A DNA stretch of 64,000 nt from Colwellia marinimaniae (GCF_002207865.1 NZ_BDQM01000001.1:248001-312000); one strand, 5' to 3'; shown: positions 8,214 to 17,954, numbered from the stretch's first letter. A program made the numbers and translations. The notes: a model not told the origin generated them from the letters alone.

Positions 8214-8942
8214 CTAGCTAAAGTATTTAGTTAACTCATCATTACCACCAATATGTTTACCATCAATAAATATCTGTGGTGTGGTATCCGCTTGGGTAAT
8301 GGCGCGCATGGCGGTAATGCTGACATCTTCACCTAATACTAGCTCTTCATATTGTAAACCTTGCTCGGCTAATAATGCTTTGGTTTTTGCACAATGTGAA
8401 CAACCGTGTTTGGTGAATATAGCCACTTCTGTGCTTTGCACTGCTGCAGGGTTGATGAAATTAAGCATGGTATCGGCATCGGAAACTTCAAAGGGGTCGC
8501 CGGGTAAATCTGGCTCAATAAACATTTTTTCAACGATGCCATTTTTAACTAACATGGCGTAACGCCAGCTTCGTTTACCAAAACCAATCTCTGCTTTATC
8601 AACTAACAAGCCCATGCCTTGGGTAAACTCACCATTTCCATCGGGAATAAAACTAATGTTGTCGGCATCTTGGTCTTTTGCCCACGCATTCATGACAAAG
8701 GTATCGTTTACTGAGATACAAATAATCTCATCAACACCATTGGCAAAAAACTTCGGTGCTAATTCGTTATAGCGAGGTAAGTGAGATGATGAGCAGGTTG
8801 GGGTAAATGCACCGGGTAATGAAAAAACCACCACTGTTTTGTTAGCAAAAATATCCTGGTAATTACGTGTACTCCAGGTGTCATCAGCTATGATTGGAAA
8901 AGTAACTGCAGGGACTTTTTGACCGGTAATATCGTTAAACAT
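8214..8942 (-). CDS. Hybrid peroxiredoxin-glutaredoxin (Prx5-Grx)
   Basis: The 242-residue product joins a Prx5-type peroxiredoxin (residues 1-165; peroxidatic Cys in PGAFTPTCSSSHLP, about residue 50) to a glutaredoxin (about 170-242; GCSHCAKTKALL). The Grx site is CSHC rather than CPYC. Conserved TPQIFIDGKHIGG lies near the C-terminus. Such fusions reduce hydroperoxides using glutathione directly. Length and layout match the Haemophilus/Vibrio PGdx family. The 290-base upstream gap leads to the divergent hutG; no oxyR is adjacent. Confidence 0.93.
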   Translation of the reverse strand: MFNDITGQKVPAVTFPIIADDTWSTRNYQDIFANKTVVVFSLPGAFTPTCSSSHLPRYNELAPKFFANGVDEIICISVNDTFVMNAWAKDQDADNISFIPDGNGEFTQGMGLLVDKAEIGFGKRSWRYAMLVKNGIVEKMFIEPDLPGDPFEVSDADTMLNFINPAAVQSTEVAIFTKHGCSHCAKTKALLAEQGLQYEELVLGEDVSITAMRAITQADTTPQIFIDGKHIGGNDELTKYFS

Positions 8943-9233
8943 AATGAAAATCCTTTCGGGGGTTAATGGTATTTTTTTTGCCGAGTCGCTTAACTCGTTA
9001 AGATGAAGCTATTATGCTAGCTCAACTTAGTTAAGTAAAACGCATTAAATCTATCATTACAATAGGTGAAACCTATTTAACTAAGTTGTTAAGAAACGAA
9101 TTAAAAACTCAGCTTAACCTTGGTTAAGATAAAAAATTCCATCTATCCTTGCTCAGAGTCACTAACGCATGATAAATTAGTAGCGCTTAAGTTGTATATA
9201 CAATTTGAATAGCAGCCAATTTTGAGGGATAGT

Positions 9234-10022
9234 ATGAATAGAAGTTATGACTTGGTCACGGGCAATATGGGTCTGCTCATTAGCATGCCGCATAACGGGC
9301 AATTAATCCCTGACAGTATAGCCAGCACCATGACAAACACTGGCCATCAGGTTGCTGATACTGACTGGTATATGGATAAACTTTATGACTTTGCCCAAGG
9401 TCTTGGTATTGCGATTATTAAACCTAGATACAGTCGCTATGTTATCGATTTGAACCGCAATATAGATGGCATAAATTTATACCCTGGAGCAAATAGCACC
9501 GAACTTTGTCCCACGACAGCTTTTGATTTATCACCATTATATAAAACTGGGCAAGAGCCCAATGAGGCAGAAATTCAGCGCAGAATTGAGCTTTACTGGC
9601 AACCCTATCATCAAGCATTAAACGCTACCTTAACCCAGATGAAAGCACAGTTTGCTAAAGTGGTGTTATTGGATGCCCACTCAATTTTGTCACACGTGCC
9701 ACGTTTTTTTGATGGGCAATTACCGGACTTTAATTTTGGTAATGCTGATGGTGCAAGCTGCGGCAGCGAACTGATCAATAAAATAGCACAACTTGATTTA
9801 TCTCCTTATACGAGTGTGGTAAATGGTCGCTTTAAAGGTGGCTATATCACCCGAGGTTATGGCAAGCCAAGAGAAAATATTCATGCGGTGCAGTTAGAGT
9901 TATCACAGCATACCTATATGGATGAACCAAGTGATCGTTACAATGAAAAAAAAGCCGCTAAGGTAAAAGAAAAGTTACAAGTATTTGTGCAATGCTTGGT
10001 TGATTTTACTCAGCAAAAGTAA
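9234..10022 (+). CDS. hutG: N-formylglutamate amidohydrolase (deformylase) HutG
   Basis: HutG hydrolyses N-formyl-L-glutamate to glutamate and formate, the last step of the five-step histidine degradation pathway. The 262-residue product shows LLISMPHNGQLIP, DWYMDKLYDF, RYSRYVIDLNR, VVLLDAHSI, FKGGYITRGYG and the C-terminal VQLELSQHTYM, all typical of the amidohydrolase family. The start is ATG 9234 behind GAGGGA at 9224-9229; the upstream in-frame TTG at 9222 overlaps that ribosome site. It pairs with hutF 111 bases downstream. Confidence 0.9.
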   Translation: MNRSYDLVTGNMGLLISMPHNGQLIPDSIASTMTNTGHQVADTDWYMDKLYDFAQGLGIAIIKPRYSRYVIDLNRNIDGINLYPGANSTELCPTTAFDLSPLYKTGQEPNEAEIQRRIELYWQPYHQALNATLTQMKAQFAKVVLLDAHSILSHVPRFFDGQLPDFNFGNADGASCGSELINKIAQLDLSPYTSVVNGRFKGGYITRGYGKPRENIHAVQLELSQHTYMDEPSDRYNEKKAAKVKEKLQVFVQCLVDFTQQK

Positions 10023-10133
10023 AGAATATGCACGTTAATGCTAGCTGGTTTAGCCATGGGCTGGTCTTTTTTTGTAAAGGGTTTAAGTCAATAATTTAAG
10101 CCCCTCATTAGTAGAGAAGTTTAGTAGAGCAAT

Positions 10134-11543
10134 ATGAAACTATACGCAGAAAATATTTTATTAAAAGATGGTTGGGCCAGTAAGCAAACCATTACTATTG
10201 AACAAGGTATCATTACGGCCATTGACGCTGGCATGATTGCCGGCGCTGAAATCGCCCAAGGTGCTGTTATTCCTGGCATGGTAAATTGTCATTCGCACGC
10301 TTTTCAACGGGCTTTTGCCGGTTTTAGTGAGCAAGGCAGTGAAGGGCAAGATAGTTTTTGGACTTGGCGAAAGATCATGTACCAATTTTTAGCCGAGCTA
10401 ACCGTCCTTGATGCTAAAAATATTGCTAAACAACTCTATATTGAAATGCTCAAAATGGGTTATACCCGAGTCGCAGAGTTTCATTATTTACATCATGATA
10501 TTGATGGCAGTACCTATGAGGGTAAAACTTCTGCAGCTATTTCTTCTGATGAAAAACCAGCAAACCTTGCAACTATGGCGCAAGCCATTTTTGAGGCGGC
10601 AAAAGAGTCAGGTATAGGTTTAACCTTATTACCAGTCCTATATCAACACAGTGGTTTTGGTGAACAAGCGCCGAGTGATGGTCAAAAGCGCTTTATCAAC
10701 TCAACGGAGCAGTTTAATCAATTAGTCAGTGACTGCTTTGCCTTAAGTGAACAATATGAAAATACCAATGTTGGTATCGCGCCACATTCTTTACGTGCCG
10801 TTAATAAAACCTCACTACTCAGTGCGGTAGCGCATGTTCGTAGTTTAGATAAGCAAGCCCCTATTCATATTCATATAGCGGAGCAACAAAAAGAAGTTGA
10901 CGATTGCTTGAACCATTATGGCAAAAGACCGGTGCAATGGTTACTTGATAATATTGAACTTGATAAATATTGGTGTTTAATTCATGCCACTCATATTGAT
11001 GAGGCAGAAATAAAAGGCATTATTGCTAAACAAGCCATTGCCGGAATTTGTCCAACCACGGAAGCTAATTTAGGTGATGGTATTTTTCCGACCGCAGAGT
11101 TTTTAGCACAGCAGGGCACTATTGCCATTGGCTCTGATAGTCATATTTCAGTGAACCCTATTGAGGAATTACGCTGGCTTGAATATGTACAGCGCCTGAT
11201 AAAGCAGCAACGCGCTATTTTAGCAACAGATGAACAAGCATCTGTAGGGCAAAATTTATGGCAGCGAGCGGCCATAGGTGGCGCGCAAAGTACCAATAGT
11301 AATACCGGCTGTTTAGCCATTGGCAAACAAGCTGATTTATTGGTACTAGATAGTGATAAAACTAAGTTATTTGCTAATGCCAACCAACATTTATTAGATA
11401 GTATGATTTTTGCCAGTCAGCAAAATCCAGTCTTTGATGTAATGGTAAATGGTTTGTGGCAGATCAGAGCTCAACAGCATGTTGAGCAGGAGCAAGCCAG
11501 TGAAAACTTTGCCAAATTATTAGTGAGGTTATCTGCTAGTTAA
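10134..11543 (+). CDS. hutF: Formimidoylglutamate deiminase HutF
   Basis: HutF deaminates N-formimino-L-glutamate to N-formylglutamate plus ammonia, the step before HutG. The 469-residue amidohydrolase has the metal-binding GMVNCHSHAFQRAFAG (about residues 46-61), HIHIAEQQKEVDDC (about 245-258), CLIHATHIDEAE (about 281-292) and GSDSHISVNPIEELRWLEY (about 333-351). The loss of hutHUI from the immediate surroundings implies they lie elsewhere. The hutG-hutF order and spacing suggest a two-gene operon. Confidence 0.92.
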   Translation: MKLYAENILLKDGWASKQTITIEQGIITAIDAGMIAGAEIAQGAVIPGMVNCHSHAFQRAFAGFSEQGSEGQDSFWTWRKIMYQFLAELTVLDAKNIAKQLYIEMLKMGYTRVAEFHYLHHDIDGSTYEGKTSAAISSDEKPANLATMAQAIFEAAKESGIGLTLLPVLYQHSGFGEQAPSDGQKRFINSTEQFNQLVSDCFALSEQYENTNVGIAPHSLRAVNKTSLLSAVAHVRSLDKQAPIHIHIAEQQKEVDDCLNHYGKRPVQWLLDNIELDKYWCLIHATHIDEAEIKGIIAKQAIAGICPTTEANLGDGIFPTAEFLAQQGTIAIGSDSHISVNPIEELRWLEYVQRLIKQQRAILATDEQASVGQNLWQRAAIGGAQSTNSNTGCLAIGKQADLLVLDSDKTKLFANANQHLLDSMIFASQQNPVFDVMVNGLWQIRAQQHVEQEQASENFAKLLVRLSAS

Positions 11544-11576
11544 TAGTGCTATTGGCAGGTGCTTTAACCCGAGCGG

Positions 11577-11933
11577 TTAAAGCATATTGGCATAGCGACT
11601 TATGGTTGAGCAGACTTTCTTTTCATTGTTGATATGAAAATCAACATCTCTTTTTTCGGTTTTACAAATGGTGAAATAAAATGTTTTAACATTTTCTCTT
11701 GATGAGGTGATTTCTTTTAAGCGTGCCACTTCTGCTTCTGAAAAGGCTGCCAGTTCAGGTACTAAATCTAGATAAATTTTATCTGCTTTTAACCTTACTT
11801 TGGTATCACTGAACTTAGCAAAACCATCAAGTAACACTTGTTTCTGCTCGTTATAAAATTGTGTCACTTCTTTATTTGGGTAGAAATGTAAATAGAGTGC
11901 CACAGCTACGATTAAGATCAATAAATGCTTCAT
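11577..11933 (-). CDS. Small membrane-anchored protein of unknown function
   Basis: The 118-residue product begins with one hydrophobic segment (HLLILIVAVALYLHFYP) that could be an uncleaved signal anchor. A polar domain follows, with TKVRLKADKIYLDLVPEL and two cysteines (FTICKTEK, KKVCSTISRY) that might form a disulfide in the periplasm. I do not recognise the family. It is convergent with hutF and divergent from ccoG. Confidence 0.65.
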   Translation of the reverse strand: MKHLLILIVAVALYLHFYPNKEVTQFYNEQKQVLLDGFAKFSDTKVRLKADKIYLDLVPELAAFSEAEVARLKEITSSRENVKTFYFTICKTEKRDVDFHINNEKKVCSTISRYANML

Positions 11934-12095
11934 AATATGTCATATAATAAATTAGAAGAGCTGATTTTATATTAATTGACTCGCTAAGTTAATAAATTAT
12001 TAGCTATTATGTGCATTTGTTAATAAAATTAAACTTCTTTTAAGGCTAGCAAGTAGCCCATTAGTAGTATTTTACTCGCTTACCAAGGATTCATC

Positions 12096-13559
12096 GTGAG
12101 AGCAAACGACCCATCATCATCTACGCCTAAAACAAATAAGGCGGTAGTTGAACAGTATATTCCTATTAAAAATGTAAAAATTCATGGCAGTAAAAACACC
12201 GGTAAAGAGCGTTATAAGCCAGGTGACCAAATATATGTCCGTAAAGTGTCTGGTTTTTTTCAAAAACTCAGGCAACGAATGAACCTAGTCTATTTTGCGT
12301 TTTTTCTAATGCTGCCTTGGTTGCAGTTTAATGGTCATCAAGCGGTCTTGTTTGATATCAGTGAGCAACGTTTTACCTTGTGGAGCCTTACTTTATGGCC
12401 ACAAGATTTAACCTTGTTGGCGTGGATTTGCATACTGGGGGCTTTTTTACTGTTCTTTGTTACTACCTTTCTTGGTCGAGTCTGGTGTGGTTATATGTGC
12501 CCACAAACCGTATGGACGTTCATCTTTATTTGGTTTGAAGAGAAAATTGAAGGTACTGCCAATCAGCGACGAAAATTAGATCAGCAAAAATTAAATCGTA
12601 AGAAAGTCATACGAAAAACATTAAAACACAGTGCTTGGTTATTATTCTCGCTTTATACCGCGATGACTTTTGCGGGTTATTTTTCGCCGATGCAGGACTT
12701 GTTTATTGATGTTGTCACCCTAAATACTAGTGTGATGATGGCTGGTATTTTGGTTTTTTTTACTTTGGCTACCTATGGTAACGCGGGTTGGATGCGAGAA
12801 ACCGTATGTTTACATATGTGTCCTTATGCGCGTTTTCAATCAGCCATGTTTGATAAAGATACCGTAACGGTTGCTTATGATAGTAAACGCGGCGAAAGTA
12901 GAGGTGCTCGTGGTCGTAAACAAGACCATAAAGCCATGGGGCTGGGCGATTGCATTGATTGTAATCTATGTGTTGAGGTTTGCCCTACCGGCATAGATAT
13001 TCGCAATGGCTTGCAATATGAATGTATTAACTGTGGTGCCTGTGCGGATGCTTGTGATGGTGTTATGGATAAAATGGATTATGAGCCCGGCCTTATTCGT
13101 TATACCACAGAGCATGAATTGCAAGGAAAAAAAGTAAATATAGTACGCTCTAAACTTATTGGTTATGCGGTGTTACTCGTTATTATGAGCACGTTGTTAG
13201 TTCTTGAAATAGTGAATCGTGTGCCTTTATCTTTAGAAATTATTCGCGACCGTACTGAACTGGCAAAAGAGAACTTTAATGGCGATATTGAAAATGTCTT
13301 TACCTTAAAAATTCTCAATATGTCGCAAACAGATAATACCTATAAACTTTCAATGCAGGGTATTGCTAATACCCAATGGCATGGTAAACAAGAAGTGACC
13401 GTTAAGGCCGCTACTGTCTATACCTTGCCGATAAGTATTTCTGTTGACCCTTATGAATTGGAACATTATATGACTACTATTACTTTTACCGTAGAACAAG
13501 TTGCACCGATAGGTGAGGCGAAAATTGAGCAAGAAAGCCGATTTTTTAATAAACATTAA
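12096..13559 (+). CDS. ccoG: Cytochrome c oxidase accessory protein CcoG (FixG/RdxA type)
   Basis: The 487-residue membrane protein has four or five transmembrane segments. It carries a polyferredoxin domain with two 4Fe-4S clusters (CIDCNLCVEVCP about residue 287, then CINCGACADACD), and conserved RVWCGYMCPQTVW and CLHMCPYARFQSAM. The C-terminal Ig-like FixG domain follows. CcoG supports copper delivery during cbb3 oxidase assembly. Start is GTG at 12096 behind AAGGAT. The ccoNOPQ genes are not in the window. The stop overlaps the srkA start (TAATG). Confidence 0.93.
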   Translation: MRANDPSSSTPKTNKAVVEQYIPIKNVKIHGSKNTGKERYKPGDQIYVRKVSGFFQKLRQRMNLVYFAFFLMLPWLQFNGHQAVLFDISEQRFTLWSLTLWPQDLTLLAWICILGAFLLFFVTTFLGRVWCGYMCPQTVWTFIFIWFEEKIEGTANQRRKLDQQKLNRKKVIRKTLKHSAWLLFSLYTAMTFAGYFSPMQDLFIDVVTLNTSVMMAGILVFFTLATYGNAGWMRETVCLHMCPYARFQSAMFDKDTVTVAYDSKRGESRGARGRKQDHKAMGLGDCIDCNLCVEVCPTGIDIRNGLQYECINCGACADACDGVMDKMDYEPGLIRYTTEHELQGKKVNIVRSKLIGYAVLLVIMSTLLVLEIVNRVPLSLEIIRDRTELAKENFNGDIENVFTLKILNMSQTDNTYKLSMQGIANTQWHGKQEVTVKAATVYTLPISISVDPYELEHYMTTITFTVEQVAPIGEAKIEQESRFFNKH

Positions 13560-14545
13560 TGGCCTCCTTTGATTTTAGTGCTTTGTCACCAGACTTAATT
13601 ATTGATGGTTTAGAAAGTGCAGGATTTAGTGTTGATAGCGGTTTACTGGCGCTCAATAGTTATGAAAATCGTGTCTATCAATTTCATGATGATAACTTAG
13701 TTAAATATGTGACTAAGTTCTACCGTCCTCAGCGATGGCAGCTTAAGCAGATTCACGAAGAGCATGACTTTTCCTTTGAACTTGCTAAACAAGAATTACC
13801 GATAGTTGCGCCACTGAAAGTCAATGGCGAAAGCTTGTTTGAATATAAAGGTTATCATTTTGCCGTGTTTCCTTGTCGGGGAGGGCGTATTTTTGAGGTT
13901 GACAATCTTAACCAGTTAGAGTGGATGGGACGATTTATTGCTCGTATTCATGCCGTTTCATCGCAAAATGACTTTCAACATAGACCAAATTTTAATACTG
14001 ATGAGCTACTGTTACAAGCACGTGAAGGTATCATAGCCTCGAACTATGTGCCAAAAAGTTTATCAACAGCATTTTTTACCATTTTAGATCATGTCATTGC
14101 GGTTGCCACCGAGCAGTATTTGCCCGCACAACATACTAAGCAAATTCGCTTACATGGTGATTGTCATGCCGGTAATATATTATGGCGTGATGAAGGACCT
14201 CACTTTGTTGACTTCGATGATTGTCGAACCGGTCCAGCCATTCAAGATCTATGGATGATGTTATCAGGAGACAGACAACAGCAGTTATTACAGCTTGATA
14301 CTTTATTGATGGGTTATGAGGAGTTTTTTACCTTTGAAAGTGAGCAGTTGCTCTTGATAGAATCATTAAGAACTATGCGACTGGTTAATTATATGGCATG
14401 GTTGTGTAAACGCTGGCAAGATCCGGCTTTCCCCCTAAATTTTCCTTGGTTTAATACTGAGAAATATTGGGAACAGCAAATACTGATGTTGAAAGAGCAA
14501 ATGTCTGCCTTACAACAAGCGCCGTTAAGTTTGAATAATTTTTAG
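13559..14545 (+). CDS. srkA: Stress response Ser/Thr protein kinase SrkA (YihE/RdoA)
   Basis: The 328-residue protein belongs to the aminoglycoside-phosphotransferase-like kinase fold. The catalytic loop IRLHGDCHAGNILW (about residues 197-210) and metal-binding FVDFDDCRTGP (about 217-227) are intact. YNxYENRVYQ-type and KFYRPQRW segments near the N-terminus match YihE. The start codon overlaps the ccoG stop by one base. dsbA follows 44 bases after the end, the same srkA-dsbA neighbour pair seen in enterics. Confidence 0.93.
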   Translation: MASFDFSALSPDLIIDGLESAGFSVDSGLLALNSYENRVYQFHDDNLVKYVTKFYRPQRWQLKQIHEEHDFSFELAKQELPIVAPLKVNGESLFEYKGYHFAVFPCRGGRIFEVDNLNQLEWMGRFIARIHAVSSQNDFQHRPNFNTDELLLQAREGIIASNYVPKSLSTAFFTILDHVIAVATEQYLPAQHTKQIRLHGDCHAGNILWRDEGPHFVDFDDCRTGPAIQDLWMMLSGDRQQQLLQLDTLLMGYEEFFTFESEQLLLIESLRTMRLVNYMAWLCKRWQDPAFPLNFPWFNTEKYWEQQILMLKEQMSALQQAPLSLNNF

Positions 14546-14589
14546 CTCTAGTTATGATAAATAGGGCCATTTTACTTTAGGAAAAAATA

Positions 14590-15234
14590 ATGAACAAATT
14601 ACTAAAATCTCTTTTGTTAATGCCGCTATTGGTCTTATCTGTAGGTGCTGCAGCGGCACAATACACTGAAGGGGTGCAATATACTAAAGTGAATGAAACG
14701 GTCACTAAGAAAAAAGAAGTGCGAGAATATTTCTCAGTATATTGTGGTCACTGTTTTAAGTCTGAGCCGCTGATGCATGGCATTAAAAAAAGCTTACCTG
14801 AGGGCGCTTCGTTTAAACGTAATCATGTCGATTTTCTTCGTGGTGCTAGCCCTAAAATTCAACAAATGATCACTAAAGCAACTGTTGTCGCTGAGCAACT
14901 AGGTGATGCCGACAAATTAATTGGTGCTGTCTTTAATTATATTCATGTGCAAAAATCTGTGATTACTTCTGAAAAAGATATCCGTAATATCTTTGTGCTA
15001 AATGGCGCAGATGGTGATAAATTCGATAAACTGATGAAAAGCTTTAGTGTTAATTCACAAGCTAAATCAATGAAAAAACACCAAGACAACATGAGTGCTA
15101 AACGAGCGTTAACGGGTGTGCCAACCATTATTGTTAATGGTAAGTATAAAATTGACGCAACTAAATTAGATAGAAATAATTTTGAGCAAGATTACCAAAA
15201 CCTAGTTAAATACTTACTTGAATTAGACTCATAA
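14590..15234 (+). CDS. dsbA: Periplasmic thiol:disulfide oxidoreductase DsbA with a CGHC active site
   Basis: DsbA introduces disulfides into exported proteins. The 214-residue product has a signal peptide (LLLMPLLVLSVGAAAA), the active site VYCGHCFKSEP (Cys about 52 and 55), and the cis-proline loop TGVPTIIVNGKY. Classical DsbA carries CPHC; here the first X is glycine, giving the CGHC dipeptide known from eukaryotic PDI, which should shift the redox potential. It is downstream of srkA and preceded by GGAAAAAATA. Confidence 0.92.
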   Translation: MNKLLKSLLLMPLLVLSVGAAAAQYTEGVQYTKVNETVTKKKEVREYFSVYCGHCFKSEPLMHGIKKSLPEGASFKRNHVDFLRGASPKIQQMITKATVVAEQLGDADKLIGAVFNYIHVQKSVITSEKDIRNIFVLNGADGDKFDKLMKSFSVNSQAKSMKKHQDNMSAKRALTGVPTIIVNGKYKIDATKLDRNNFEQDYQNLVKYLLELDS

Positions 15235-15323
15235 GTATTATTGCTAGTAGCAGCATCGCTGCGGTGAGTTTTTATTTCTAGTGAATGATTGCTAGATAAT
15301 AACGCTCATTGCACCAAGCTAAC

Positions 15324-15365
15324 AAAAAAGGCAGACGGTAAATTATACCGTCTGCCTTTTTTTAG
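15324..15365 (+). terminator. Strong bidirectional terminator between dsbA and degS
   Basis: AAAAAAGGCAGACGGTA pairs with TACCGTCTGCCTTTTTTT around a short AAATTA loop. A-runs and T-runs flank the stem, so it can end both the rightward dsbA and the leftward degS transcripts. Confidence 0.9.
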
Positions 15366-15389
15366 CTGATAAATTAACTAGCATCCGTA

Positions 15390-16460
15390 TTAATTTGATA
15401 GCTCAATAATTTTAACTTTGATGGTTATGGCATTACCTTGTCGATAAACCTTAAAGGTTAACTCGGTATTTGGCGGTGTTTCAGCAATGATATCTAAGGC
15501 GTCAGTGACGCTATCAATCGACTCGTTATCAATTTGATAAACCACATCGTTTACTTGTATACCGGCAATTTCTGCTGGGCTATTTGCCATTACTTCATCA
15601 ACAACAAAGCCTTTTAACTCTCTATGGTAGTTGTTAGTGGAAATACCTAACCAGCCACGGACAACTTTGCCATTTTCAATGATCTGACGCATTACCTTAT
15701 AGGCGAGTTGATAAGGCACAGCGAAGAAAATTCCTTGAATCGTTAGTTGAGGATTAGACTGGGTGAATTTTCTTGAATTGATGCCCACTAAAATACCATT
15801 GCTATTGATGAGTGCTCCGCCTGAGTTGCCTTCATTGATGGCGGCATCCATTTGTAAAAACTCTAAATAGCTGGTATTGCTCAAGCCATTTCGTCCCGTC
15901 GCACTAATGATGCCTTGGGTTACGGTTTGGCCTAAATTGAGCGGGTTACCTATGGCTAGAACTATATCGCCCACTAATGATGTTTGTTGTTCTTTTTGTG
16001 GAATGACCGGCAGATCACTAGCATTTACTTTCAACACGGCTAAATCAGTATAATGATCAAAACCTATCAGCTCTGCCGGATAGATCTGACCACTTTGTAG
16101 TAGTACCTGAATAAGATCTGCTTGGCGAATAACATGTAAGTTAGTCAAAATATAGCCATGGCTGTCCATAATCACCCCTGAACCTAAGCGGGTACTTTTA
16201 CGCGCTTTACGGCCGTATTGCGGATTCACTTCAATTTGTTCAGAGTAAATGTTTACCACAGCGGGGCTGGCGATGCTAACCGCCTTAGCAAAGGACAGTG
16301 GCGCCTGCTGCGCTTGACTACCTTTAAAAAGGCTGGTTACCAAACTAGTGCCATTTAAACCAGGAACTAAGCCAGGCATCAGTAGTAAGAGCACCACGGC
16401 TAATAATACGCCGTAACTGATTGCTGTGAATATATATTTTATTGAAGAGAAGAGTTTCAA
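15390..16460 (-). CDS. degS: Membrane-anchored serine protease DegS
   Basis: The 356-residue product has one N-terminal transmembrane anchor (about residues 15-35). The trypsin-like domain has the triad His109 (LTNLHV), Asp139 (YTDLAV) and Ser213 (NEGNSGGAL). A single PDZ domain follows from about residue 265. One PDZ plus an anchor distinguishes DegS from DegQ. In relatives DegS cleaves the anti-sigma RseA to release sigma-E. It lies 120 bases downstream of degQ, separated by a perfect hairpin terminator, so the two are probably transcribed separately. Confidence 0.93.
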   Translation of the reverse strand: MKLFSSIKYIFTAISYGVLLAVVLLLLMPGLVPGLNGTSLVTSLFKGSQAQQAPLSFAKAVSIASPAVVNIYSEQIEVNPQYGRKARKSTRLGSGVIMDSHGYILTNLHVIRQADLIQVLLQSGQIYPAELIGFDHYTDLAVLKVNASDLPVIPQKEQQTSLVGDIVLAIGNPLNLGQTVTQGIISATGRNGLSNTSYLEFLQMDAAINEGNSGGALINSNGILVGINSRKFTQSNPQLTIQGIFFAVPYQLAYKVMRQIIENGKVVRGWLGISTNNYHRELKGFVVDEVMANSPAEIAGIQVNDVVYQIDNESIDSVTDALDIIAETPPNTELTFKVYRQGNAITIKVKIIELSN

Positions 16461-16509
16461 AGGCTATCTTATTTTATGTTGTGCCAAGATTTTCAGTGTA
16501 ACATAAAAA

Positions 16510-16562
16510 AAGCTGATCATATTGACCCTGCTATTGAATAGCAGGGTCAATATGATCAGCTT
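16510..16562 (-). terminator. Perfect 26-bp inverted repeat, terminator of degQ
   Basis: Arms 16510-16535 and 16537-16562 are exact reverse complements separated by a single G. On the minus strand the stem is followed by TTTTTTATG, so it should terminate degQ before degS. A perfect 26-bp stem is unusually long for a terminator. Confidence 0.85.
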
Positions 16563-16580
16563 AAGATGTAAATTTAGCTA

Positions 16581-17954
16581 TTAGCGGATCATTATATACT
16601 GGGCATGATTATCACGAACAATATTGAGTGCTAAGACACCGGTTTTATCCTTAAGGTAATCACGTAATTGCGCAATATCCTTGATACGTTTACGATTAAC
16701 ACCAGTGATAATATCACCCGCTTTTAATCCGGCCATTTGAGCCGGAGAGCCTTGCGCAACTTGCTCTATGATTATCGCCTGCTTTTTAGTGCTATTTTCT
16801 AGTTGAGCACCCGCTAACATACGGTGAATACTTGCCGGACTAATATCTGCACTTTGATCTTGTTTTAATTTTACGGTAAATACTTTTTTGTCACCATCTC
16901 TTATTATCGTTAAATTAACCGTGGTATTGGCGCCAATTGAGCCTATTTTAGCGCGTAATTCAAGGAAGCTTTTAATGCTTTTACCGTTCATGCCAACGAT
17001 AACATCACCAGCTTTAATGCCTGCTTCATCAGCCGCTGAGTCTGGCATTACTTGTTCAATAAAGCCGCCTTGGCTGATATTTAGCTCCATAGCTTTGGCT
17101 ATTTCGCTATTAACACTGCGCCCTGATACACCAAGAATGCCTCTATGGACTTCACCAAACTCTATAATTTGTTTGATAAGGTTATGCATCATATTACTTG
17201 GGATAGCAAAACCAATACCGACATTACCACCACCAGGGCCTATTATAGCGGTATTAATGCCAATTAATTCACCGCGTAAATTAACTAAAGCGCCGCCGGA
17301 ATTACCACTATTTATGGCCGCATCGGTTTGAATAAAGTCTTCATAATGTTCAATATTTAAGTTGCTGCGACCAAGGGCACTAACAATGCCGGACGTTACT
17401 GTCTGTCCTAAGCCAAAGGGACTACCAATAGCGATAGCGAAATCGCCAACGCGCAGCTCATCAGAGTCCGCCAACTTAATTTCAATTAAATTGTCCGACT
17501 TAATTTGTAATAAGGCGATATCACTTTTTGCATCGCTCCCTATTTTTATTGCTTCTAATTGACGACCATCTTTTAAGGTGACCATTATTTCATCAGCGTT
17601 TTCTATCACATGATAATTGGTAACTATATAACCTTTTTCGCTATCGATAATGACACCTGAACCCAGGCCACGAAAAGGCTGTGGTTGGGGCTGACTTTGC
17701 CTCTTATTACCAAAGAAAAATTTAAAAGCATCTGGGACATTTTGCTGCGGGACTTTATGAGTGCCTATCACAGAGATACTGACTACGGCTGGCGTGATAT
17801 GTTCAAGCATGGGGGCCAAACTAGGCATAACTTGACCATCGACTTGCACGGGCCAATTTGCTAAAACTGGCGCGCTAGTGAGTGCTAGGGTTGATGAGAA
17901 TAATGCAGCACTGATGACAAGTGATAATTTAGACAGTTTAGATGACTTTTTCAT
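16581..17954 (-). CDS. degQ: Periplasmic serine protease/chaperone of the Do family (DegQ/DegP)
   Basis: From ATG 17954 the protein is 457 residues. It has a signal peptide (SLVISAALFSSTLALTSAPV), the protease triad His115 (VTNYHV), Asp145 (KSDIAL) and Ser219 (NSGNSGGAL), and two PDZ domains (about 265-355 and 370-455). The short LA loop and length favour DegQ over DegP. A longer frame reaches 18068, but the added N-terminus would bury the signal peptide, and GGAGA lies just before ATG 17954. It degrades or refolds damaged envelope proteins. Confidence 0.92.
   Translation of the reverse strand: MKKSSKLSKLSLVISAALFSSTLALTSAPVLANWPVQVDGQVMPSLAPMLEHITPAVVSISVIGTHKVPQQNVPDAFKFFFGNKRQSQPQPQPFRGLGSGVIIDSEKGYIVTNYHVIENADEIMVTLKDGRQLEAIKIGSDAKSDIALLQIKSDNLIEIKLADSDELRVGDFAIAIGSPFGLGQTVTSGIVSALGRSNLNIEHYEDFIQTDAAINSGNSGGALVNLRGELIGINTAIIGPGGGNVGIGFAIPSNMMHNLIKQIIEFGEVHRGILGVSGRSVNSEIAKAMELNISQGGFIEQVMPDSAADEAGIKAGDVIVGMNGKSIKSFLELRAKIGSIGANTTVNLTIIRDGDKKVFTVKLKQDQSADISPASIHRMLAGAQLENSTKKQAIIIEQVAQGSPAQMAGLKAGDIITGVNRKRIKDIAQLRDYLKDKTGVLALNIVRDNHAQYIMIR

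Noticed and set aside
10043-10078. Possible terminator after hutG (before TTTTTTTG)
   Set aside because: The T run is present but I could not find a stem longer than four pairs; left unannotated.
16888-17562. Two plus-strand frames opposite degQ
   Set aside because: They are antisense shadows of a well-conserved protease gene.
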